From Pseudomonadota bacterium (GTDB lineage: Bacteria; SZUA-182; DTGQ01), in contig JAUWIR010000034.1 in NCBI GenBank assembly GCA_030605265.1, forward strand, positions 1-15,108: a stretch of DNA of 15,108 nucleotides, given 5' to 3'. The notes beneath the pieces were generated by a model. It made no database searches. It was given only the letters and a program-made list of their open reading frames with translations, and was not told the DNA's origin. Shown here piece by piece: positions 7,184 through 14,633 of the stretch (its first letter is position 1; each line of letters starts with the position of its first letter). Both the position numbers and the translations under genes were made by a program.

Positions 7184-8170
7184 ATGAAAAAAATAATAGG
7201 AATTACCATGGGGGACCCGGCAGGCATTGGACCGGAAATTATCCTTCAGACTATTAATAAAAGAGCGGTAAAGAAAAACTACCATCTATTAGTAATCGGC
7301 GACAGCCATATACTTGAGCAAAGCGCTAAAAATTTAGGCATAGCCTGTAAAATTTATGCTCCCCCCTCTTTCGATAAAATAAAAGAAGAATATCTTAATG
7401 TTCTTGATCTTGATAATATTGAGATAGAGCAGGTAACTATTGGCCAAGCAACCGCTCCCTGTGGAAGAGCGTCTATAGAATATATTGAAAAGGCAATTGA
7501 ATTGTGCCAAAAAGGGGTAATTCAAGCTATGGTTACAGCCCCTATCAATAAAGAAGCTATAAATCTGGCAGGGTTTCATTATCCCGGGCATACTGAGCTC
7601 CTGGCAAAAAAAACCAACACGATAAATTACGCCATGATGCTGGCAGGAGCGAAGCTTCGAGTAGTTTTGGTAACAACTCATCTAGCCATAAGTGATGTCC
7701 CCTCATCGATAACTCAAGAAAATGTGTACCGAATAATCAAACTTACCCATAAATGGTTGAATACTTTCCACCCTCAACAGACTACCATAGCTGTTTGCGG
7801 TTTAAATCCTCATGCAGGTGAAAATAATTTATTCGGGAATGAGGAAATCAATGCTATTACCCCCGCCATACTGCAAGCCAAAGAAAAAAACATCCCCGTA
7901 GAAGGGCCTTTCCCTTCGGATTCTCTTTTCTATAGGGCCCAAAAAGGGACATATGGGGCTGTTGTCTGCATGTATCATGATCAAGGGTTAATTCCTCTGA
8001 AGATGCTGGCTTTTGATACTGGAGTAAATATCACTTTAGGGCTTCCCATAATTCGTACTTCAGTCGACCATGGGACAGCTTATAATATCGCCTGGCAGGG
8101 GAAAGCGAGCAGCTCCAGTCTAAAGGCCGCCATTGAATACGCTGCATATCTGACTAAAAAGAAAGGATAG
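7184..8170 (+). CDS. pdxA: 4-hydroxythreonine-4-phosphate dehydrogenase
   Basis: A 328-residue NAD-dependent dehydrogenase of the DXP-dependent pyridoxal-phosphate pathway. It oxidises 4-phosphohydroxy-L-threonine, and the product feeds PdxJ. It opens with GITMGDPAGIGPEI (6-19), and TAPINKEAINLAGFHYPGHT (118-137) holds the substrate-site residues. The three divalent-metal ligands are His166 (TTHLAIS), His210 (GLNPHAGE) and His265 (YHDQGLIPLK), at practically the E. coli positions. DTGVNITLGLPIIRTSVDHG closes the active site. The length is standard. AAAGGGG lies six bases before the ATG. rsmA follows after 10 bases, the same pdxA-rsmA order as in E. coli. A YerC/PdxA2-type (other substrate) paralogue is possible, but the rsmA neighbour favours true PdxA. 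Confidence 0.95.
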   Translation: MKKIIGITMGDPAGIGPEIILQTINKRAVKKNYHLLVIGDSHILEQSAKNLGIACKIYAPPSFDKIKEEYLNVLDLDNIEIEQVTIGQATAPCGRASIEYIEKAIELCQKGVIQAMVTAPINKEAINLAGFHYPGHTELLAKKTNTINYAMMLAGAKLRVVLVTTHLAISDVPSSITQENVYRIIKLTHKWLNTFHPQQTTIAVCGLNPHAGENNLFGNEEINAITPAILQAKEKNIPVEGPFPSDSLFYRAQKGTYGAVVCMYHDQGLIPLKMLAFDTGVNITLGLPIIRTSVDHGTAYNIAWQGKASSSSLKAAIEYAAYLTKKKG

Positions 8171-8180
8171 AGCTAAGGCC

Positions 8181-9047
8181 ATGAGAGCGCAGCAAAAGAT
8201 AATCGAATTGTTAAAAAAATATAAATTTTCCCCTCAAAAAAGATTTGGGCAAAATTTTCTCATTAGCGACCACGCCATAGAAAATTTATGTCAGGCATTA
8301 GAGCTTTCCAAAAATGACATAGTCCTTGAAATAGGGGGAGGATTGGGTTATTTAACAAGTCTTCTTGCCCAACAGGTCAAATGGGTAATCGCCCTGGAAT
8401 TTGATTATAAACTGTATGCTATCTTACAAAGAGAGCTCTCTCGTTTTGATAATGTCACTCTTATTCAAACTGATGCAGCACGCTGTGATTATAAGCAGAT
8501 TATCAATCAATTTCCCGAAAGTACTCATAAAATCAAGGTAATTGGAAATCTCCCTTACAATGTAGCCATTCCCATTTTTATCCGTATGGAGACAATTATT
8601 CCCCATATTCAGCTGATCATATCTACTTTGCAAAAAGAAATGTCTGAGAGGGTTCGGGCGCTGCCGGGAGGAAAGGAATATAGTGATTTATCTATTAGAA
8701 TGCAATATTTTTATCAAATAAAAAAAATACACTCACTCTATGCAAAGGCATTTTATCCTAAACCAAAAATAGATTCCGAGATAATCAGTCTTTTGCCTTT
8801 GGAAGCACCACCGGTCAAAGTGTCTGATGTAAACTTCTTTTTTAAGCTTACTCGCGCCGCCTTTTCTCAACGCAGAAAAACTGTAATTAATGTCTTACGG
8901 GGACATCAAGAATTGGGCATAAGCAAAGACCAATGGCCATTGGTCTTTGAAAAAGTGAATATCTCACCTTCCCGCAGAAGTGAAACTTTATCTATTGCTG
9001 AATTCGCCAAACTGGCTAATCTTATTCGTCAACCTTCTAATATTTAA
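8181..9047 (+). CDS. rsmA: 16S rRNA (adenine(1518)-N6/adenine(1519)-N6) dimethyltransferase
   Basis: 288 residues. RsmA (KsgA) dimethylates two adjacent adenines in the 3'-terminal hairpin of 16S rRNA with S-adenosylmethionine, late in 30S assembly. KRFGQNFLISD (20-30) is the family N-terminus. LEIGGGLGYLT (49-59) is SAM motif I, ALEFD (71-75) motif II and IGNLPYNVAIPIF (121-133) the catalytic NLPY motif. AAFSQRRKTVINVLRG near residue 230 is the conserved C-terminal-domain helix. It lies 10 bases after pdxA, with AAAGGA about 13 bases before the ATG, and probably depends on pdxA transcription. The end converges on ricT with an eight-base gap and no visible terminator. A perfect 26-bp palindrome lies in its 3' part. 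Confidence 0.96.
   Translation: MRAQQKIIELLKKYKFSPQKRFGQNFLISDHAIENLCQALELSKNDIVLEIGGGLGYLTSLLAQQVKWVIALEFDYKLYAILQRELSRFDNVTLIQTDAARCDYKQIINQFPESTHKIKVIGNLPYNVAIPIFIRMETIIPHIQLIISTLQKEMSERVRALPGGKEYSDLSIRMQYFYQIKKIHSLYAKAFYPKPKIDSEIISLLPLEAPPVKVSDVNFFFKLTRAAFSQRRKTVINVLRGHQELGISKDQWPLVFEKVNISPSRRSETLSIAEFAKLANLIRQPSNI
8924..8949. repeat. perfect 26-bp palindrome inside rsmA
   Basis: The half-site CAAAGACCAATGG is followed immediately by its exact reverse complement. The site lies in codons for KDQWPLVFE, about 100 bases before the rsmA stop. No T-run follows on either strand, so it is not a standard terminator. It could be a binding site for a dimeric protein or an mRNA hairpin; nothing else identifies it. 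Confidence 0.7.
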
Positions 9048-9055
9048 ATAATACA

Positions 9056-10003
9056 TTATGAATTCTTCTTATACCTAAGATTCTTAACAAATTTTTTATT
9101 ATTATTATTATCACCTTTCATTCTTTGTACTTCAGTTCCTTTGAACTTTAATACTCTTCCGTCAGAAAAATCAACAATAATGAGCTCTTTTAAAACATCA
9201 AAAGAAATTACTCTTCCTTCCTCATTATTTACCATAACCTTTTCCCCTAATTTGGGAAGTCGCCTCCTAATCTCTTCATAATGTTCAGCCTCATATACAA
9301 GACAACACATGAGACGACCACAAATACCGGATATTTTCCCCGGGTTCAAGGTAAGACACTGATCTTTGGCCATACGAATGGATACTGGTTCAAAGTCCCT
9401 TAAAAATAATGAACAACAAAGTTGACGCCCACAACATCCATACCCCTTTAAAAGCCTGGCCTCATCCCGAACTCCAATTTGGCGCATTTCAATCCTGGTT
9501 TTAAACCGACTGGCTAAATCCTTTACTAAGTCCCGAAAATCAACTCGTCCCTCTGCAGTAAAATAAAACACTGCCTTACTTCCATCAAAGGAGTATTTGA
9601 CTTTCACCAATTTCATAGGGAGGACTCTTTCGGAAATTCTTTTTTGACAAACTAAAAGTGCCTTATGCCCTTTTTCCTCATTCCGCTTATTCTGTTCCAG
9701 GTCCTCAAGAGTTACTTTGCGGAGAATTCTTTTAAGGGGTTTGCGATACTGCTTTTTATTTGTGAGTGAAACGGATTTATACACCTTGGCAATCTCGACA
9801 CCTTTATCCATTTCTACAATGCAATAATTGCCGTATTTAAGCTCTACGCCATTTTGTAAATAATCATATAGCTTTCCTGTTTGATCTAATTGGACCCCGA
9901 TAATTTTTACCATTTCCTCATCCTCAGCTTGCTCTTTTTGAAATTCTTCACTAATGAGGTTATTAGGTAATATTTTCTCTTGAATATTTTCATTTGCTTT
10001 CAT
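9056..10003 (-). CDS. ricT: PSP1-domain protein, RicT (YaaT) family
   Basis: A 315-residue PSP1-family protein. In Bacillus subtilis RicT (YaaT) forms the RicA/RicF/RicT complex, which carries [4Fe-4S] clusters and aids RNase Y-dependent mRNA maturation. The central PSP1 domain spans about 33-265, with the conserved Cys set RDEARLLKGYGCCGRQLCC (Cys190, 191, 196, 197), then Cys216, GICGRLMCC (Cys228, 233, 234). The first 30 residues are acidic and poorly conserved; M31 (MVKIIGVQLDQTGKLYDY) is a possible alternative start, with GAGG eight bases upstream. A short ATT repeat encodes Asn residues near the C-terminus. It starts three bases after the holB stop, as in the Bacillus holB-yaaT cluster. 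Neither RicA nor RicF is in the window. Confidence 0.92.
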   Translation of the reverse strand: MKANENIQEKILPNNLISEEFQKEQAEDEEMVKIIGVQLDQTGKLYDYLQNGVELKYGNYCIVEMDKGVEIAKVYKSVSLTNKKQYRKPLKRILRKVTLEDLEQNKRNEEKGHKALLVCQKRISERVLPMKLVKVKYSFDGSKAVFYFTAEGRVDFRDLVKDLASRFKTRIEMRQIGVRDEARLLKGYGCCGRQLCCSLFLRDFEPVSIRMAKDQCLTLNPGKISGICGRLMCCLVYEAEHYEEIRRRLPKLGEKVMVNNEEGRVISFDVLKELIIVDFSDGRVLKFKGTEVQRMKGDNNNNKKFVKNLRYKKNS

Positions 10004-10006
10004 GAT

Positions 10007-11002
10007 TTAACACATCCTGCATTTTGTCGATAATTTCATTATTAAAACTTCGATGGTCAACTGCTTATTTGCGTTATACTCCAATGCATTACAGGCATCT
10101 TTGATGGCTCGTATACTTTTTTCCATATCTTTTGATGACATTCTCCGAGATTGATCATGGATTTGGTCTAATTTATCGATATTCAACAGGTCCATATCAT
10201 TGCCGGTAATTTGGTACTTCCAAATATCATAATACCAATATAACCATACATTAAGCAAGTAGTGAAGCTCCTCAACGGTTTTTTCCTTGGCTAATTTTTT
10301 AATTTCAGCAAATACATATTCAATATTCATTGAATAAGGATTTTCACATAACTGAAAAATTTTTTGGCGATCGCTCTCCAGGCAATCCGTATCTAATTGC
10401 AGGGCTTTGCCCAAACTTCCCGAGGCCATAGTAGCTATTAAACGAGCTTTCTGAGGAGCAATACTTACTTTTTCACTAACCATATTGCAAATTGCTGAAG
10501 TCGAGAGAGGAGAAAATTGCCGAACTTGACATCTTGAGCGAATTGTTGGAAGTATTTGATCTATATTGGCGGCAATGAGTATAAACACTGTATTACTTGG
10601 TGGTTCTTCAAGAATTTTGAGGATGGAATTAGCCGCTGAAAGGGTCATACGCTCCGCCTGATCAATAACACAAATTCTCCATTTAGCCATGTAAGGTTTA
10701 TAAGAGAGTGCTGATTGCAGTTGGCGTAATTGCTCAATTTTTAAGTGATGTTCCTGTGGTTCAATGAAAAAAAAGTCAGGATGTACTCTTTTTACAATTT
10801 TGCTACACGATTGACAGCTATCACAAAAATCAGCGTTCCCTTCCAGACAATTCATAGCTTTAGCAAACCCTATAGCTATACTTTTCTTTCCAACTCCCTC
10901 GCGCCCATAGAACAGATAAGCTTGAGCAATACTGCCGGTGCGCAAGGTTTGTTGCAAGGTTGCAATGGTTTTTTCATGACCGATAAAATCATTAAAGGCC
11001 AT
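10007..11002 (-). CDS. holB: DNA polymerase III delta-prime subunit (clamp loader)
   Basis: 331 residues, AAA+ clamp-loader family. Delta-prime helps open and load the sliding clamp in the replisome. YLFYGREGVGKKS (29-41) is the Walker-A region. The inserted zinc module has Cys52, 60, 63 and 66, equivalent to the E. coli Cys50/59/62/65 set. ICVIDQAERM is the degenerate Walker B; ANSILKILEEPPSNTVFIL and IRSRCQ (the SRC arginine-finger motif) follow. The C-terminal collar domain is about 210-331. The length is normal for bacterial HolB. A DnaX paralogue is less likely: it would be longer and end differently. The start lies 11 bases inside the end of mogA, and ricT follows three bases after the stop, so the three genes form a tight operon. 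Confidence 0.93.
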   Translation of the reverse strand: MAFNDFIGHEKTIATLQQTLRTGSIAQAYLFYGREGVGKKSIAIGFAKAMNCLEGNADFCDSCQSCSKIVKRVHPDFFFIEPQEHHLKIEQLRQLQSALSYKPYMAKWRICVIDQAERMTLSAANSILKILEEPPSNTVFILIAANIDQILPTIRSRCQVRQFSPLSTSAICNMVSEKVSIAPQKARLIATMASGSLGKALQLDTDCLESDRQKIFQLCENPYSMNIEYVFAEIKKLAKEKTVEELHYLLNVWLYWYYDIWKYQITGNDMDLLNIDKLDQIHDQSRRMSSKDMEKSIRAIKDACNALEYNANKQLTIEVLIMKLSTKCRMC

Positions 11003-11495
11003 GGTTTATCTCGCAATCGCTCTGATCGCCTTTTAATTTGTCTAAGGCGTGAGGGATAGCCGGCAAAACAATAGTAAGACATTCTACAGCCCCTTTTGGG
11101 CTGCCTGGTAAATTCAAAATTAATGTTTCCTGATAAATGCCGCAAATTCCCCTTGAAATCATAGCATATGGAGTTGAATCAAGACTTTTTATCCGCATGG
11201 CTTCTGCAAAACCAGGAACAACACGGTCTATTATCTCTTGAGTAGCTTCCGGAGTAACATCTCGGGGGCTAAGCCCCGTCCCCCCACTAGTGATAATTAA
11301 ATCACATTTTACATTTTCGGAAAATTGAATAAGTGTCTTTTTAATCGTTTCCTTTTCATCAGGGATAATTTGATATCCTACTATAGAAAAATTTCGCTCC
11401 TCAAGTATTTTTCGAATTGCAGGGCCACTTCTATCTATCCTGTTTCCACAGGCCCCTTTATCGCTAGTGATAATAATTCCAGCCTTAATAAGCAC
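10992..11495 (-). CDS. mogA: MogA/MoaB-family molybdopterin adenylyltransferase
   Basis: 167 residues of the MoCF-binding fold, which adenylates molybdopterin before molybdate insertion. IITSDKGACGNRIDRSG (8-24) is the family start. DLIITSGGTGLSPRDVTPEA (65-84) is the MPT/ATP-binding motif with the catalytic acidic residue, and LNLPGSPKGAVECL (127-140) closes the site. The start is GTG at 11495 with AAGGAG five bases upstream, a strong ribosome-binding site; an ATG three codon-phases away at 11500 is out of frame. The gene overlaps holB by 11 bases. No other molybdenum-cofactor gene is in the window, so its link with holB and ricT looks like operon packing rather than pathway. Whether it acts as MogA or MoaB cannot be told from the sequence. 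Confidence 0.9.
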   Translation of the reverse strand: MLIKAGIIITSDKGACGNRIDRSGPAIRKILEERNFSIVGYQIIPDEKETIKKTLIQFSENVKCDLIITSGGTGLSPRDVTPEATQEIIDRVVPGFAEAMRIKSLDSTPYAMISRGICGIYQETLILNLPGSPKGAVECLTIVLPAIPHALDKLKGDQSDCEINHGL

Positions 11496-11669
11496 TTCAT
11501 CTCCTTAAAAATATTTACCAATGTACCGGCCTACATGAAACAACTAGAAGAAGCACGGCTTTAAATAAATTAACACTCTGTTGACTTTTTACCTTATAAG
11601 TTTCTTAAGAAGGTATTAAAAATAGAATTTAAAATTTTTTCAATTCTCAAAAGGATATTAAGAAATGAT

Positions 11670-11698
11670 ATTTTATCATATTTTCTCGATGATGTAAA
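11670..11698 (-). promoter_or_regulatory. promoter of the mogA-holB-ricT operon
   Basis: On the minus strand TTTACA (11698-11693) is followed by 17 bases and TAAAAT (11675-11670), just beyond the rluD stop. The leader before mogA is about 165 bases. A perfect inverted repeat, ATGATA-TTT-TATCAT (11665-11679), covers the -10 box and could be an operator. A short hairpin (ACCTT at 11591-11595 with AAGGT at 11610-11614) lies in the leader, without a T-run. I see no further gene in the 223-bp gap. Confidence 0.55.
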
Positions 11699-11718
11699 GA
11701 AGGGATCATCCGGTAAAG

Positions 11719-12681
11719 TCAGTCTTGGATTTTTCTCAATAAACTTAATAAAGAGGAGAAATCTTCAGGTAAGGGTGCGATAAATTCCATATATTTTCCA
11801 TCAATCGGATGCATAAAACCCAAAATTTGAGCATGGAGCGCCTGTCGTTTAAAATTTGTGAGTGCTTGATAAATCTTTGGATCTTTTCGCGCAATCAAGG
11901 GAGGACGAAGAAATCCATATACCCTATCTCCTATCACTGGATGCTTAATATGATGAAAATGAACACGGATCTGATGCGTACGACCGGTCCTTAATTGAAT
12001 TTTTAACAGTGCATAATCAATAAAATTTTCCTCTATTTCATAATAGGTAACAGCTAATCTTCCTCTTCTTGTTCTAGTAGACATTTTTTTTCGATCACCA
12101 ATATGCCGACCTATCTGAGTTTTAATTTCCCCTGTTGTTTGCTCCGGTACCCCATATACTAATGCTTTGTATATTCTTTTCACTTCCCTTGCTTTAATTT
12201 GTTCACTTAAATTTTTATGGGCCGCATCAGTTTTTGCTACTACAAGTACTCCTGAAGTATCTTTATCTAATCTGTGCACTATGCCGGGCCTGGACACTCC
12301 ACCAATGCCTGAAAGAAATTCACAGTGATGGAGCAAGGCATTAACCAAGGTCCCGGAATAATTCCCGGCAGCAGGATGAACTACCATGCCGGCGGGTTTA
12401 TTAATAATGATAATTGAAGGATCTTCATATAATATATCAAGGGGAATATCTTCGGAAAGGATTTCCGTTTTGATCGGCTCCGGGATGGTAATGGAAATCG
12501 TATCAGCGGAGTGCAGCAAATAGCTGGGTTTTTTAATCAGGCAGCCATTAACTGAAATCAATCCATCTTTTAATAATCTTTGTACTCTTGTTCTGGAAAG
12601 ATCTAAATTTTGCCGACAAAGAAAATAATCGATTCGTTGATGGGTTTGCTCATCTGTGACAATAAAAGAATAGGATTTCAT
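11719..12681 (-). CDS. rluD: RluA-family 23S rRNA pseudouridine synthase (RluD-like)
   Basis: 320 residues. It isomerises uridines to pseudouridine, in RluD at helix 69 of 23S rRNA. An S4 RNA-binding domain is at about 13-70 (QRIDYFLCRQ ... VQRLLKDGLISVNG). The catalytic domain has ILYEDPSIIIINKPAGMVVHP and GIVHRLDKDTSGVLVVAK, with Asp139 as the catalytic residue. RTGRTHQIRVHF and HPVIGDRVYG complete the RluA family set. The length and S4 domain suit RluD rather than RluA, but the exact target uridines cannot be read from sequence. The ATG has only a weak ribosome-binding site. It is transcribed alone from the strong promoter at 12751-12779, with about 63 bases of leader. No clear terminator follows, so read-through into the mogA operon is possible. 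Confidence 0.93.
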   Translation of the reverse strand: MKSYSFIVTDEQTHQRIDYFLCRQNLDLSRTRVQRLLKDGLISVNGCLIKKPSYLLHSADTISITIPEPIKTEILSEDIPLDILYEDPSIIIINKPAGMVVHPAAGNYSGTLVNALLHHCEFLSGIGGVSRPGIVHRLDKDTSGVLVVAKTDAAHKNLSEQIKAREVKRIYKALVYGVPEQTTGEIKTQIGRHIGDRKKMSTRTRRGRLAVTYYEIEENFIDYALLKIQLRTGRTHQIRVHFHHIKHPVIGDRVYGFLRPPLIARKDPKIYQALTNFKRQALHAQILGFMHPIDGKYMEFIAPLPEDFSSLLSLLRKIQD

Positions 12682-12750
12682 ATTGTTATTGCTTCGGAAT
12701 CTGCTGACTTTGATTCCTTCATCAAAGCTATTAAGTCGGTTTGAATCAAA

Positions 12751-12779
12751 AGTATATCTTCACAGCCAATACTTGTCAA
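12751..12779 (-). promoter_or_regulatory. consensus promoter of rluD
   Basis: On the minus strand TTGACA (12779-12774), a 17-base spacer and TATACT (12756-12751) stand about 70 bases before the rluD ATG. Confidence 0.75.
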
Positions 12780-12895
12780 TATCTCAATAATATGATATTA
12801 ATTCGGAAAATAGAGAATGTTGTAGATTGTTTTCTTTTTCTTGCTTTTATTATTTAAATTTAATGCTATAATAATGAAATAAGCTTTAAAAAATA

Positions 12896-12924
12896 TTGAC
12901 AAAATCTTAAAAAATAATTATACT
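12896..12924 (+). promoter_or_regulatory. consensus promoter of the small membrane protein gene
   Basis: TTGACA (12896-12901), a 17-base spacer and TATACT (12919-12924) lie 38 bases before the ATG at 12963. It is identical in both boxes to the divergent rluD promoter. A second extended -10 (TGCTATAAT, about 12864-12872) lies upstream, with a poor -35. The rest of the 281-bp gap is AT-rich and I see nothing else in it. Confidence 0.75.
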
Positions 12925-12962
12925 ATATAAAATATCGAAGCTTTAATAAGGGAGAAAAGTCA

Positions 12963-13331
12963 ATGAAATGGGTATTGTACACGATTGGGTTTTTATGGAT
13001 TATTTGGGGAGTTATACAAGTTTTATACACAGAAAATTCACAAAAAGTCTTAAGATTAATCCTAAAAAAAGGTAATCCAAAAATTTTAGCTATACTGCCA
13101 TTACTTTTTGGGGTCCTTTTAATTATAACTTCCTTTTGGAGCAAAGCTAAAATTTTTATTTTTATTCTTGGAATTTTAGGTTGCCTAAAAGGGGTCCTTT
13201 TTCTTCTTTTACCAACAAAGCATACTGAGCGATTCCTCAATTGGTGGATTTCAAAAACCTCTGATCAATTCCTTCGATTTTGTGGACTATTATTGGTAAT
13301 AATTGGGATGAGCATTATTTCCTGGATCTGA
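12963..13331 (+). CDS. small four-helix membrane protein, internally duplicated (YjeT/DUF2065-like halves)
   Basis: 122 residues with four predicted membrane helices at about 3-21, 41-59, 63-83 and 103-121. The two halves align: helix ending GVIQVLY, a basic loop, then ILPLLFGVLLIITSFW; and helix ending GVLFLLL, a loop, then FCGLLLVIIGMSIISW. Each half has the look of the small YjeT/DUF2065 family (helix, LYP-like turn, charged loop, helix), so the protein could be a tandem fusion. Family assignment is tentative; function unknown. GGGAG lies eight bases before the ATG, a consensus promoter precedes it and a strong terminator follows, so this is a genuine single-gene unit despite the lack of recognisable function. 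Confidence 0.75.
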   Translation: MKWVLYTIGFLWIIWGVIQVLYTENSQKVLRLILKKGNPKILAILPLLFGVLLIITSFWSKAKIFIFILGILGCLKGVLFLLLPTKHTERFLNWWISKTSDQFLRFCGLLLVIIGMSIISWI

Positions 13332-13348
13332 TTCCCAAATAAAATGGT

Positions 13349-13380
13349 AAGGGCCTCCAAAAAAAGAGGCCCTTTATTTT
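13349..13380 (+). terminator. intrinsic terminator between two convergent genes
   Basis: A 9-bp perfect stem, AAGGGCCTC (13349-13357) with GAGGCCCTT (13366-13374), an eight-base loop and then TTATTTTTAA on the plus strand. It ends the membrane-protein gene. On the other strand it may also stop pfk transcription, with a poorer T-run (ACCATTTTATTT). Confidence 0.88.
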
Positions 13381-14594
13381 TAATATATTCTATCAATAAA
13401 TCCCTCTATCTCTTTGGCTTTCCCAGTGTATTCTTGTTTCTCTCGACCAAAACAAAAGCCCATATTTTCATATAAGGCAACAAGGTCCATGTCCACAAAG
13501 CGTTGTTTAATAACCTCGGCGGTTTTTTGGTAGAGGATATCTTTCCCTTTGATTCCACAAATGGTAACTCCGGATATCCCCTGTTTTAACAATAATACAG
13601 CCCCTGCTCCGGCCTCTTTGCCAAAATTTACATCATAGGATGAAGAAGCGCCGCATCTTACCAGATGGCCTGGGCGAACACTTCTAATTTCAGGGATCTC
13701 GTATAATCCCGGGATATACTGCCCGGTCTCTTCCATAAAATTTTTCACTTGGGGATCATTTTTTAAACGCTTTTCCAACTCTTGACAAACGTATTTGCCG
13801 GCTCCTGCTAATTTTTTATGCCCAAAAGCATCAATGCCGGCACTTTCGTCAACAATCTCTTTTCCCGAGGCATCAGTCAACCCTTCTGCCACAACAATAG
13901 AATAGGTACCTGCTTTTACATCACTTTCTCGAATCCGCTTAGTAAAAACCGTCATCATATGCTGATATAAAATATCAAAATTTACAGGAATTTCAGGAAT
14001 TAAAATGGCATCGGCCTCTGCGGCCACGCCCCCCCGAAATGCAGTATGACCTGCGTAGCGCCCAAAAACCTCAGTTACAATAGCTCGATTATGTGTCCGA
14101 CCAGTAGTTTTTAAATCTTGCACAAATTGAGTTATTCTATTAATGGTCGAATCACCGCCAACAGAATAAGACTGTAAATCAAGGTCCATTGTTTTCGGAG
14201 CATGAATACACTGGATACCTCTTTCTGATAAATCAACCATAACACTGCCCGAATCGTCGCCTCCACTGATAATCAGCCCATCTATGGAAAATTTCTGCAA
14301 ACCTCTTTTGATTCTTTCATATTTGTCGGGATCATTAATTTTTCTTATTTTTACTCTTGAATGGCCGGCCTCTGAACCTGCCGGATTGGCTTGAAACTTG
14401 TCCAAACGATAAGGATCCAGGGTAGTTAATGTTTCAAAGGTAATCAAATTATACAAGCCGGCATATCCATTCGGGATTACCTTTGTTTGAATGCCAAGAT
14501 AATTAGCCATTTGAGCGGCCCCTTTGACGACTGCATTGAGTCCTCCACAGTCACCGCCGCTGGTAATAATACCAATTACTTTTAATTCAGACAT
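13380..14594 (-). CDS. 6-phosphofructokinase, probably pyrophosphate-dependent
   Basis: A 404-residue group-A phosphofructokinase, catalysing fructose-6-phosphate to fructose-1,6-bisphosphate. GIITSGGDCGGLN (8-20) is the phosphate-donor loop. GGDD (111-114) and PKT (133-135) put Asp and Lys where ATP-PFKs have Gly and Gly; that pair marks PPi-PFKs. The catalytic motif usually written TIDND reads TMDLD (135-139): both Asp remain, Asn is Leu. MGR of the family is FGR (177-179), with EVFGRYAGHTAF; PEIP is at 200-203; and the QRGG turn reads VRCG (312-315), keeping His310 and Arg313. It is longer than E. coli PfkA (320), as many PPi enzymes are. AAGGAGG lies six bases before the ATG. It follows an rseC-like gene by 39 bases and may share its mRNA. 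Donor use and any regulation are inferred. Confidence 0.88.
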   Translation of the reverse strand: MSELKVIGIITSGGDCGGLNAVVKGAAQMANYLGIQTKVIPNGYAGLYNLITFETLTTLDPYRLDKFQANPAGSEAGHSRVKIRKINDPDKYERIKRGLQKFSIDGLIISGGDDSGSVMVDLSERGIQCIHAPKTMDLDLQSYSVGGDSTINRITQFVQDLKTTGRTHNRAIVTEVFGRYAGHTAFRGGVAAEADAILIPEIPVNFDILYQHMMTVFTKRIRESDVKAGTYSIVVAEGLTDASGKEIVDESAGIDAFGHKKLAGAGKYVCQELEKRLKNDPQVKNFMEETGQYIPGLYEIPEIRSVRPGHLVRCGASSSYDVNFGKEAGAGAVLLLKQGISGVTICGIKGKDILYQKTAEVIKQRFVDMDLVALYENMGFCFGREKQEYTGKAKEIEGFIDRIY

Positions 14595-14633
14595 TTTTCC
14601 CCTCCTTCAGCCATGTTGATTTTAGTAATTTAT

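Noticed and set aside
9097..9113. ATT microsatellite in the ricT 3' end
   Set aside because: Short repeat encoding a few Asn in a poorly conserved tail; not obviously a phase-variation tract and in frame.
11591..11614. Molybdenum-cofactor riboswitch before mogA
   Set aside because: Only a small hairpin exists in the leader; it lacks the multi-helix GC-rich structure of that riboswitch class.
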